Assembly: GCA_016875755.1 (NCBI GenBank)
Contig: VGOX01000024.1
Location: 1-13,274, forward strand
Length of the DNA: 13,274 nucleotides
Reading direction: 5' to 3'
Source: Chloroflexota bacterium
Lineage (GTDB): Bacteria > Chloroflexota > Anaerolineae > Anaerolineales > Villigracilaceae
The notes below the pieces were generated by a model. That model saw only the letters and a list, made by a program, of their open reading frames with translations. It was not told the DNA's origin and ran no database searches. A program made the position numbers and the translations under genes. This document shows positions 1-6,481 of the stretch, in pieces (the stretch's first letter is position 1; each line of letters starts with the position of its first letter).

Positions 1-127
1 TGGTGCCTGCTTCACTCGCTTTCGTTTGCACTGCCGTTATCTGTCCTGTGAGCAAACTGTCAGGTGACTAGTTTTTTTCTTCTCCTTATAAATGATGGTT
101 CGATTGTTCAGCTTAAGAGAACGCCTC
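1..127. other. Gene-free left edge downstream of the hydrolase
   Basis: No gene can be supported here. On the minus strand, a purine-rich stretch contains an AAGGAG Shine-Dalgarno-like motif (82-87), but no ATG, GTG or TTG lies at a usable distance after it. Further left, a minus-strand frame is open to the window edge (possible TTG near 52-54), too short to call. There is no clear heptad array and no hairpin followed by a T-run, so no terminator is called. The operon may continue beyond the window. Confidence 0.4.
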
Positions 128-931
128 TTATGCTGCAAAATCCATAATAGTGTGCGAGGCGGCTTCCGCAATTTCAATCGGGAAGAAATGCCCCGCGTCG
201 GGGAAAATGACAACCGTGCTGCCCGCTATCTTTTGCGCGAGCAAGTCCGCGTTGGCAGGTGGTACCACTTTGTCGTGCGCGCCGAACAGGATCAAGGTCG
301 GGACGTTGAGGCGCGGTAGTTTATTCTCAAAGGCGGCGGCTTCGGGCAATAATCCCAAACCGATTGCCATCTGTGCTTGATAATGCGTCGGCTCAATCGG
401 GTTCGCCACACGCCACTTGATCCACTCCTCGATCATCTCTGGATTCTTCTCAGACCAGCCTGGAGCGGTGCTGACCGCCAAGCCATTCTTGAAACGAGTG
501 AGCGCATCACTGGTCACATCGGTGAGGACTTTCATCGCCTCTGGCGTGATGGGAGCATGGTTCGGTCCCCCAAAGTTGGTCGAACACAGGATGAGTTTTT
601 CCACTCTCTGCGGAAAATCCAACGCGATGGCTTGAGCAATGAACCCGCCCATCGAATGACCAACGATGACGGCTTTTTCGATCTTCAACGCATCAAGCAG
701 TCCAACCGTATCTTGCGCCAGCATCCCAGCCGTGTACGGACCCGCAGGCTTATCACTCTGACCAACTCCGCGATTATCGAAGGTAATGACTTGGAAATGT
801 TCGGCAAGAAGCGGAACCATCTTGTGCCACTGCCAACTCGAATACCCAAGACCCGAAATCAGAACGAGAGGCTTTCCCTCGCCGTGAATTTCGTAGTAGA
901 GTTCGACGGTACTGGTTTTAATTTTCGGCAT
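128..931 (-). CDS. Alpha/beta hydrolase (enol-lactonase/esterase-like)
   Basis: This is a 267-residue cytosolic alpha/beta-hydrolase of the 3-oxoadipate enol-lactonase/esterase type; the substrate is unknown. Visible family marks are the oxyanion region near residues 24-33, FDNRGVGQSDKP at 51-62, the nucleophile elbow GHSMGG with Ser93, Asp220 in FGAHDKVVPP, and His248 in PDAGHFFP, giving a full Ser-Asp-His triad. No signal peptide or membrane segment is seen. A longer reading frame starts at 982, but the ATG at 931 is preferred because AGAGG sits four bases upstream, homologs begin with a similar short strand, and the extra 17 residues would come from repeat DNA. It is the last gene of the block, 60 bases after the second acyl-CoA ligase. 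A thioesterase or lactonase role serving the ligase is inference. Confidence 0.88.
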   Translation of the reverse strand: MPKIKTSTVELYYEIHGEGKPLVLISGLGYSSWQWHKMVPLLAEHFQVITFDNRGVGQSDKPAGPYTAGMLAQDTVGLLDALKIEKAVIVGHSMGGFIAQAIALDFPQRVEKLILCSTNFGGPNHAPITPEAMKVLTDVTSDALTRFKNGLAVSTAPGWSEKNPEMIEEWIKWRVANPIEPTHYQAQMAIGLGLLPEAAAFENKLPRLNVPTLILFGAHDKVVPPANADLLAQKIAGSTVVIFPDAGHFFPIEIAEAASHTIMDFAA

Positions 932-935
932 ACAA

Positions 936-940
936 CCTCT
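936..940 (-). promoter_or_regulatory. Ribosome binding site deciding the hydrolase start at 931
   Basis: AGAGG on the minus strand ends four bases before the ATG at 929-931. It supports this start over the upstream ATG at 980-982, which has no such motif. Confidence 0.6.
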
Positions 941-943
941 TAA

Positions 944-1016
944 GTGGTTAGTGGAAAGTGGACAATGTGTAGCGAGCGTCAAAACTGCCCACTATCCACC
1001 ATTCACTATCCACTGC
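944..1016. repeat. Heptad array A, inverted
   Basis: Left arm 944-964 holds three seven-base units (GTGGTTA, GTGGAAA, GTGGACA). Right arm 989-1016 holds four complementary-type units (CCACTAT, CCACCAT, TCACTAT, CCACTGC). A 24-base spacer lies between them, so the arms can pair imperfectly. The right arm overlaps the 3' end of the second ligase and encodes its last residues and TAG stop. Confidence 0.85.
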
Positions 1017-2524
1017 CTTTTCAACTCAGCCCTAATCACCTTTCCATACGGTGAATACGGCAGCGACTCAACAAACTCGACCCGTTTGGGGATTTTGTAC
1101 TTCGCCAAATGTCCCGCGCAAAATTGAAGCAGTTCTTCGCCTGTCACAGCCTGACCTGGCTTGCACGCCACGATCATCAAACCAACTTCGCCCCATTTTT
1201 CATCGGGCTGACCGATCAACGCCGCATCGGCAACAGCAGCATGTTCGCGGAAGATGGCTTCCACCTCGGCGGCGTAGACGTTCTCTCCGCCGCTGATGAT
1301 CATGTCTTTGAAACGACCTGCAATATAAAAGTAGCCTTCTTCATCCATGCGCGCCATGTCGCCCGTGTGGAACCAGCCATCCTTGAGTGATTGTTTTGTG
1401 GCTTCGGCGTTGTTCCAATAACCCACACAAACATGCTCGCCTTTGATGATGAGTTCACCCGTCGAACCGACAGGAACGTCTTTGCAGTTTTCATCGACCA
1501 AACGCATCTCACTATGAAAAATGGGTTTCCCCACCGAGCCGACTTTGCGCAGCGCGTCTTCATCGGTCATCGAGAAGCAGTTCACACCCACCTCGGTCAG
1601 ACCGTAACCCTGGCGCATAACGACGCCCTTCTTCTCGCTCCATGCCTGGATCAACGAAGGGGGGCACGGTGCGCCGCCACTAATGAAAAAGCGGACGTGG
1701 CTGAAATCAGCGTTCTCAAACTGCGGCGAATTCATCCATACCTGGTACAAAGTCGGCACGCCGAGAATGACCGTGCATTTTTCATCCACGATCAATTTCA
1801 GCGAAGCGTCGGGGTCGAAGGTGCGTCCAAGCAAAAGCTTGCCGCCAACGTGAAAGATCGGCACGAGAAAAACGAACAATCCGCCCGAATGGAACATCGG
1901 GGTCAGGATCGGGGAAATATCTTTTTCGTTCAAGCCCCACGAAACGACCGTGTTGATGGAATTCCATATCAATTGGCGATGTGGAAGAACTGCGCCCTTG
2001 GTACGTCCCGTTGTTCCTGATGTGTAGAGGATGCAAACAGCATCATCGCCTGAAATTTCTGGTCGCTTCGGTTCTTGCGCCGAGGCTTGGTCTTCCAATG
2101 TTTCATATGCTTCGCCTGAAACATCTGCACCTTCCAGCGAAATAATATGCTCCACTTTGATGGAGTTTTTCATCTCGTTGTACACTGAAACGAATTCAGG
2201 ACCGACGATCAACACCTTGGGCTGACAGTCATTGACGATGTAAGTCAATTCGCGTGAGGTCAACCGCCAATTGAGCGGAGCAAGAATCGCGCCGATCTTC
2301 GCCACACCGAACAACAAGTCCACATAGGCGACGCTGTTATGCGCCAGAATGGACACGCGATCACCCTTCTCCACGCCGCATGTCTCGCGCAGAAAATTCG
2401 CCGCACGATTGGCGCGTTGATTCAAGTCCGCATAGGTGTAGTGGACTCCGCTCACGAGTTCGATCATCGCTTCGCGATTGGGAGTTAGCAGTGCTCGTTT
2501 GGTCAGAATGTCGGCAGAATTCAT
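992..2524 (-). CDS. Acyl-CoA ligase (AMP-forming), second copy
   Basis: This 510-residue enzyme of the ANL adenylating superfamily should activate a carboxylic acid with ATP and CoA to an acyl-CoA through an acyl-AMP intermediate. The order of motifs is complete: the phosphate loop YTSGTTGRTKG at 167-177, GYGLTE at 306-311, HTGD at 386-389, the hinge region GRFKD at 403-407, GGENVY at 412-417 and the catalytic Lys495 near the C-terminus. Length is normal for medium/long-chain or aromatic acyl-CoA ligases; acid specificity cannot be read. It is related to the ligase at 6457-7992 in length and motif spacing. The ATG at 2524 fits the family N-terminus, but no Shine-Dalgarno motif precedes it, because repeat array B runs almost to the start codon. 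The last seven residues and the stop are encoded inside array A. Confidence 0.93.
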   Translation of the reverse strand: MNSADILTKRALLTPNREAMIELVSGVHYTYADLNQRANRAANFLRETCGVEKGDRVSILAHNSVAYVDLLFGVAKIGAILAPLNWRLTSRELTYIVNDCQPKVLIVGPEFVSVYNEMKNSIKVEHIISLEGADVSGEAYETLEDQASAQEPKRPEISGDDAVCILYTSGTTGRTKGAVLPHRQLIWNSINTVVSWGLNEKDISPILTPMFHSGGLFVFLVPIFHVGGKLLLGRTFDPDASLKLIVDEKCTVILGVPTLYQVWMNSPQFENADFSHVRFFISGGAPCPPSLIQAWSEKKGVVMRQGYGLTEVGVNCFSMTDEDALRKVGSVGKPIFHSEMRLVDENCKDVPVGSTGELIIKGEHVCVGYWNNAEATKQSLKDGWFHTGDMARMDEEGYFYIAGRFKDMIISGGENVYAAEVEAIFREHAAVADAALIGQPDEKWGEVGLMIVACKPGQAVTGEELLQFCAGHLAKYKIPKRVEFVESLPYSPYGKVIRAELKRQWIVNGG

Positions 2525-2530
2525 GGTGAA

Positions 2531-2633
2531 GGTGTCAGGTGTCAGGTTCCAGGTATCAGGTTTCAGGTAATCAACTCGGAGAACAAATCACGTGCCAGAT
2601 GCCAGACTTGGCACCTGACACGTGATACTTGAC
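2531..2633. repeat. Heptad array B, inverted
   Basis: Left arm 2531-2572 contains consecutive units of the form GGTNNCA (GGTGTCA twice, then GGTTCCA, GGTATCA, GGTTTCA and a degenerate unit). Right arm about 2592-2633 first has two GCCAG-type units, then flips through the small palindrome TGCCA-gact-TGGCA (2600-2613) into ACNTGAC-type units complementary to the left arm. It fills most of the 116-base gap between the dehydrogenase stop and the ligase start. Confidence 0.85.
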
Positions 2634-2640
2634 ACTTTAT

Positions 2641-3405
2641 TTACGTCCCGACGACGATACCACCATCCACACGCAGAACTTCGCCCGTAATGAAGGAGGC
2701 GTCATCCGAAGCGAGGAAGAGATAGGCGTTGGCAATATCGCGCGGCTCGCCCAAACGTCCGAGCGGAGTGTGAGACTTCATGCCGTCCAAAACCTTCTCG
2801 GGCATGGCGGTGACCATTTCAGTGGCGGTGAAGCCAGGAGCGACAGCATTGACACGGATGTTGAACTTGCCGAGTTCGCGCGCCCACACCTTGGTCATGC
2901 CGATCACGCCGAATTTGGTCGCCACATAGTTTGTCTGCCCAAAATTCCCATCGAGACCGACAACGGAAGAGGCGTTCAAGATCACGCCACCACCTTGTTT
3001 TGCCATGACAGGAGCAACGGCTTGAGCACAATTGAACACACCTTTGAGATTTACCGAGATGACGAGGTCGAAATCAGGCTCAGACATCTGCCCGACCAAA
3101 TTGCCTTCCTTCACCTTGACCAACTGTCCATCGCGCAAAACGCCTGCGTTGCTGACGATCACGTCGATGCGACCATACTTGGCAACGACATCATCCACCC
3201 ACTTTTGAACGTCTTCGCGGCTGGTCACGTTGACCTTGTAGAAGGACGCGCCTTCGCCGAGCAGTTTCAAAGTCTCCTGCCCAACGGCTTCGTTCACATC
3301 ACAAATGACAACTTTCGCACCTTCTTCGGCGAAACGCAGGGCGGTGGCTTTGCCAATTCCCGCCGCGCCGCCTGTAACGAGCACTACTTTATCTTTCATG
3401 CGCAT
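2641..3405 (-). CDS. Short-chain dehydrogenase/reductase, FabG-like
   Basis: This is a 254-residue classical SDR, probably an NAD(P)-dependent 3-hydroxyacyl-CoA dehydrogenase or 3-oxoacyl-(ACP/CoA) reductase. The Rossmann nucleotide loop TGGAAGIG lies at 11-18, Asp36 follows the second beta strand, the NAG motif is at 86-88, and the catalytic set Asn119, Ser147, Tyr160 and Lys164 is complete. The ending GEVLRVDGG is typical of FabG. Asp36 is compatible with NAD preference, which would suit an oxidative role; this is inference. The ATG at 3405 has AAGGAG seven bases upstream; a second in-frame ATG two codons later is less well placed. The gene lies between the DUF35 gene and the second ligase, consistent with acting on the 3-hydroxyacyl/3-oxoacyl pair used by the thiolase. 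Confidence 0.92.
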   Translation of the reverse strand: MRMKDKVVLVTGGAAGIGKATALRFAEEGAKVVICDVNEAVGQETLKLLGEGASFYKVNVTSREDVQKWVDDVVAKYGRIDVIVSNAGVLRDGQLVKVKEGNLVGQMSEPDFDLVISVNLKGVFNCAQAVAPVMAKQGGGVILNASSVVGLDGNFGQTNYVATKFGVIGMTKVWARELGKFNIRVNAVAPGFTATEMVTAMPEKVLDGMKSHTPLGRLGEPRDIANAYLFLASDDASFITGEVLRVDGGIVVGT

Positions 3406-3511
3406 GGTTATTCTCCTTGAAAGTGATGGCGGGCATTTTCTGCATTGACAGCATCGAAGACCTGCCCGCCTTCACATATTGACGTTTTATCATCCCGCAG
3501 TTCCTTGCAAG
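3406..3511. other. Intergenic gap with stem-loop, no heptad array
   Basis: This 106-base gap between the DUF35 gene and the dehydrogenase carries the dehydrogenase ribosome binding site (AAGGAG on the minus strand). It also carries an inverted repeat GGCGGGCA (3428-3435) and TGCCCGCC (3463-3470) with a 27-base loop. There is no T-run, so it is not called a terminator. No seven-base periodicity is apparent, unlike most other junctions. Confidence 0.55.
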
Positions 3512-3940
3512 TTACACCTTGAACGCCAGATAAGTTTTTTGGGATTCCCCTTCGCCAAACTCAACGAAATCCACGCTCAATTGCGTACCCACCTTGATCT
3601 CGGCAGGCTTGGACATGTCCAAACCTGTGATGCGGGCACTGATGAACGTGCCTTCTTCGAGTTCAACAATGCCCGAAACGTAGGGATTCTTCTTGTCGAA
3701 GCCTTGCTCCATCATGAAGGTCGGTCCACTGTAGATAATGGTAAAACCCGCCAGTTTTCCCTTGCCGCTGGCTTCGACCCATTCCATTTCTTCGCTGTGA
3801 CACTTCGGGCAGATCGCACGCGGAGGCGCATACACACCGCCGCACTTTGAGCATTTCACGATCATCAATTGATGTTCCGCAAGATATTGATTGAACGCCA
3901 CTGCAGTGAACGGGCGGATTGTTGTTGTCTCATCTTTCAT
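3512..3940 (-). CDS. DUF35 zinc-ribbon/OB-fold protein (thiolase partner)
   Basis: This 142-residue protein has the DUF35 layout: an N-terminal helix, a zinc ribbon with Cys30, Cys33, Cys44 and Cys47 (CSKC and CPKC pairs), then an OB-fold from about 60 to the end. No enzyme motif is present. In archaea, DUF35 proteins bind acetoacetyl-CoA thiolase and HMG-CoA synthase and pass the CoA intermediate between them; in bacteria they commonly sit beside SCP2-type thiolases. The gene directly follows such a thiolase here, 37 bases downstream, so a stable complex with it is the likely role. The ATG at 3940 has GGAG seven bases upstream. The gap to the thiolase holds a 27-base palindrome that starts at the thiolase stop codon. 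Confidence 0.92.
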   Translation of the reverse strand: MKDETTTIRPFTAVAFNQYLAEHQLMIVKCSKCGGVYAPPRAICPKCHSEEMEWVEASGKGKLAGFTIIYSGPTFMMEQGFDKKNPYVSGIVELEEGTFISARITGLDMSKPAEIKVGTQLSVDFVEFGEGESQKTYLAFKV

Positions 3941-3951
3941 TGCTTTACTCC

Positions 3952-3978
3952 GTAGGACGAGATACTATCTCGTCCTAC
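3952..3978. repeat. 27-base near-perfect palindrome
   Basis: Two 13-base arms (GTAGGACGAGATA and its complement) are separated by a single base at 3965. The last base is also the first base of the thiolase TAG stop (minus strand), and the ribosome binding site of the DUF35 gene follows directly on the other side. No T-run follows, so a coupling or RNA-processing hairpin is more likely than a terminator. Confidence 0.8.
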
Positions 3979-5246
3979 TAAATTCTTCTCTCAAACACAT
4001 GGACGGTGCAAGTGGAACCGGTCGCGCCGACGTTGTGGGTCAATGCCAGTGAGACATCGCCATCGACCTGACGCGCCTCTGCCTGACCTCTCATCTGCTT
4101 CCACACTTCGACAGTTTGTGCCACGCCGGAAGCGCCGACGGGATGTCCTTTTGCTTTCAAGCCGCCCGAGGTATTGATGGGCTTCGCGCCGTTACGTGCG
4201 GTCATGCCATCTTCGGCGGCTTTGAAGCCCTCGCCCGGAGCAAAGAAACCGAGGTCTTCGCTGGCGATCACTTCAGCAATCGTGAAGCAGTCATGCACTT
4301 CGGCAATGCGGATGTCTTTCGCGCTCACGCCTGACATCTCATAAGCATTCGCCGCTGCGATTTTCGCCGCAGGGATGCTCGTAATCGACGGGCGGTCATG
4401 CAAGGCTGAACCGGAAGCCTGCGCGGTGCCAATAATCCGAATCGGATGGTCGGTGAATTGATGAGCGATCTCTTCAGCCACAAGCAGAACCGCTGCCGCA
4501 CCGTCAGAGACAGGCGAGCAATCGAACAGGCGAAGCGGGTACGCAATTGTCGGGTTGCCTGATTCGTCATGGAGAAAATCCCAAATGGTGGACCATGTCG
4601 GGGCGGGCTTCCCCTTTTTCAGCGCAGCCGCGACGCGTCCTTCCATCCAGGTTTGAATGGTGACGCCGAATTGTGCGTTCGGGTTGAGCGCGGCATTGTC
4701 ATGATTCTTGATCGCCACATTCATGAGATGCTCAGACTTCATGCCGTACTGAGCCATATACGCGGACGCCATCGCGGCATAGAAGCCGGGGAAGGTAAAG
4801 CCCGCGGGAATTTCAAAGGGAACATCGGCGGCGGTTGCCAACGCTTCGGTGACAGCCGCCGTGCTGAGAGAAGTCATCTTCTCCGCGCCGCCAACGAGAA
4901 CAACATCTGCCATGCCAGAGGCAATCGCCATCACACCCTGACGCAGCGCCACCCCACCAGAAGCACACGCATCTTCCACACGTGTGGCAGGAATCGGCAG
5001 TAAACCGACCGAGTCCGCGAGAATGGGCGCGAGATGCGCCTGATGCTCGAACTGGTCGCTGGAAAAATTACCAACGTACATGGCTTCAATGATCGATGGA
5101 TCAAAACCTTTATCCACCGATTTGGTCATTGCCTTGTAAGACTCAACGAACAGGTCGCGCGAGTTCTTTTCGGCAAAGGCACCAAACTTCGACATCCCCG
5201 CACCAACCATGGCTACCCCGCGAGGAAGGGATTTCACTTTAGGCAT
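3978..5246 (-). CDS. SCP2-type thiolase (acetyl-CoA acetyltransferase family)
   Basis: This 422-residue thiolase cleaves 3-oxoacyl-CoA with CoA, or condenses acyl-CoA with acetyl-CoA. The nucleophile Cys94 lies in EDACASGG. FDCSPVSDGAAA is at 241-252, the HDCF motif at 318-321, and GGLKAKGHPVGASG at 361-374 with His368. The usual C-terminal CxG is replaced by HNVGATG around His404. HDCF and HN-G are the marks of the sterol-carrier-protein-2 (SCPx) thiolase class rather than of the classical biosynthetic or FadA type. Cys413 lies nearby but is not in a CxG motif. The ATG at 5246 has a strong AAGGAGG (5251-5257) four bases upstream. The neighbouring DUF35 gene is the expected partner. Confidence 0.93.
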   Translation of the reverse strand: MPKVKSLPRGVAMVGAGMSKFGAFAEKNSRDLFVESYKAMTKSVDKGFDPSIIEAMYVGNFSSDQFEHQAHLAPILADSVGLLPIPATRVEDACASGGVALRQGVMAIASGMADVVLVGGAEKMTSLSTAAVTEALATAADVPFEIPAGFTFPGFYAAMASAYMAQYGMKSEHLMNVAIKNHDNAALNPNAQFGVTIQTWMEGRVAAALKKGKPAPTWSTIWDFLHDESGNPTIAYPLRLFDCSPVSDGAAAVLLVAEEIAHQFTDHPIRIIGTAQASGSALHDRPSITSIPAAKIAAANAYEMSGVSAKDIRIAEVHDCFTIAEVIASEDLGFFAPGEGFKAAEDGMTARNGAKPINTSGGLKAKGHPVGASGVAQTVEVWKQMRGQAEARQVDGDVSLALTHNVGATGSTCTVHVFERRI

Positions 5247-5266
5247 TACGCCTCCTTAGTAGAGCG

Positions 5267-5331
5267 GTGAGCAGGGAATAGTGAATAGTTTTTCGGAAAC
5301 AACAAACTATTCACTATTCCCCATTCTCTAT
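5267..5331. repeat. Heptad array C, inverted, with perfect 18-base arms
   Basis: Left units GTGAGCA, GGGAATA and GTGAATA (5267-5287) face AAACTAT, TCACTAT, TCCCCAT and TCTCTAT (5304-5331). Within this, GGGAATAGTGAATAGTTT at 5274-5291 is perfectly complementary to 5304-5321, leaving a 12-base loop. It ends one base before the hydrolase stop codon and lies upstream of the thiolase ribosome binding site. Confidence 0.9.
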
Positions 5332-6393
5332 TTACTTAAGCACTTTCCCAAACGCCTTCATAAATTCTTCGGGTTTCTCCACATAGGGGGTGTGACCCGT
5401 GTCAGCGATGACGACTTCTTCGAAGGAACCACCCTGCGCCGTATATTTTTCGAGCAGACTGCGGGTCTGTCCCACCATTGGCTGGGGCGGGTAGACTTCC
5501 TCACCGGGCCAGCCAGGGACGTAGCCCAACTTGCCGAGCGTACCAAAATCAAAGAATGAGCCATCCGAAACGATCATGTCCGAGTCGCCGCGCACCCACA
5601 GGATGAAGGGCTTGCTCGCCGCACCGACGAAGTTCTTCACACTGTCACCCACGTACTTTGGCGAAAGCGCATTGATGGGACCAAACTTGCCGGGTGCCAC
5701 GTTGGGCCAATTGCCCGAGGGAACGAAATCACCGGGGTATTTCTGGTCACCTATCTTTTCAGTCATGAGCGAGGAAAGCAGGTCTTCTTCACGGGCAGGG
5801 ACAAAAGGCGGCTTCCAGTAGAAGCTGTTCATCACCACACGCGGAGAGGCTTGCGGGTTATCGGAACTGCGATCACCAGCGGCGATCAACTTGGGAAAAT
5901 CCGGGTTGACCACGCCGCCGCCAGAACCAGCGAAGTCGTCGTAATTGGGTGTACCGTCGAGATCTTTTGAACCGCCAAAGCCGTAGATCGAGCCGGGGTT
6001 GACGACAGTTCCACTCAACACTCGCCCACTCAGTGAGCCAACTAAGCCGAACACGATCGTCCCGCCCATTGAGTGACCGACCACATGCGTCTTTTCGATC
6101 TTGAGCGCATCGAGCAACGCGGCGATGTCATCCACCCAATCACCCATGCCGCGGGTGGCATCGATCAACTTGTCTTCGGTGTCACCGTAACCGCGCAGGT
6201 CAGGCGCAATGCCGCGGAAGCCCGCAGGCAGTTTGAGCATGATCTCTTCCCAATACGAAGCGGAAGACGCGTTGCCATGCACGAACAAAACGGGCGTGCC
6301 GTTCTCAGGTCCGCTAAAAAGAACGTGTTGCTTCAAGCGGGAGGTATCAACAACCTTGGATGTGATACCGGGTAAAGTTGGAACTGTTGACAT
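5332..6393 (-). CDS. Alpha/beta hydrolase, larger type
   Basis: This 353-residue alpha/beta-hydrolase has the oxyanion motif VHGNASSAS at 38-46, PDLRGYGDTE at 64-73, the nucleophile elbow GHSMGG with Ser108, a probable acid at Asp272 (RGDSDMIV), and His334 in DTGHTPYVEKP. It is longer than the other hydrolase because of a roughly 100-residue insertion (about 132-250) rich in Gly, Asn and Pro, which probably forms a large lid over the active site. No signal peptide is seen. A longer frame begins at 6456, but the ATG at 6393 has AAGGAG six bases upstream, and the extra 21 residues would be translated mainly from array D. It lies 63 bases after the first acyl-CoA ligase, repeating the ligase-then-hydrolase order found at the end of the block. 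Substrate unknown. Confidence 0.88.
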   Translation of the reverse strand: MSTVPTLPGITSKVVDTSRLKQHVLFSGPENGTPVLFVHGNASSASYWEEIMLKLPAGFRGIAPDLRGYGDTEDKLIDATRGMGDWVDDIAALLDALKIEKTHVVGHSMGGTIVFGLVGSLSGRVLSGTVVNPGSIYGFGGSKDLDGTPNYDDFAGSGGGVVNPDFPKLIAAGDRSSDNPQASPRVVMNSFYWKPPFVPAREEDLLSSLMTEKIGDQKYPGDFVPSGNWPNVAPGKFGPINALSPKYVGDSVKNFVGAASKPFILWVRGDSDMIVSDGSFFDFGTLGKLGYVPGWPGEEVYPPQPMVGQTRSLLEKYTAQGGSFEEVVIADTGHTPYVEKPEEFMKAFGKVLK

Positions 6394-6399
6394 GATTTT

Positions 6400-6405
6400 C
6401 TCCTT
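6400..6405 (-). promoter_or_regulatory. Ribosome binding site deciding the hydrolase start at 6393
   Basis: AAGGAG on the minus strand lies six bases before the ATG at 6391-6393. It places the start downstream of repeat array D and excludes the longer frame starting at 6456. Confidence 0.75.
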
Positions 6406-6413
6406 TGGATAAA

Positions 6414-6481
6414 TGGTTGGTAGTTTGTCGTTGGTAGTTGGCGGCTCTGCTTTCAACTATCCACCGTCAACCACAAACTGT
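6414..6481. repeat. Heptad array D, inverted
   Basis: Left units TGGTTGG, TAGTTTG, TCGTTGG and TAGTTGG (6414-6441) face CAACTAT, CCACCGT, CAACCAC and AAACTGT (6454-6481). The arms are imperfectly complementary with a 12-base gap. The right arm encodes the last residues and the TAG stop of the first acyl-CoA ligase. Confidence 0.82.

Noticed and set aside
114..130. Terminator at the end of the last hydrolase (TAAGAG/CTCTTA)
   Set aside because: The stem is only six base pairs and no T-run follows on the minus strand.
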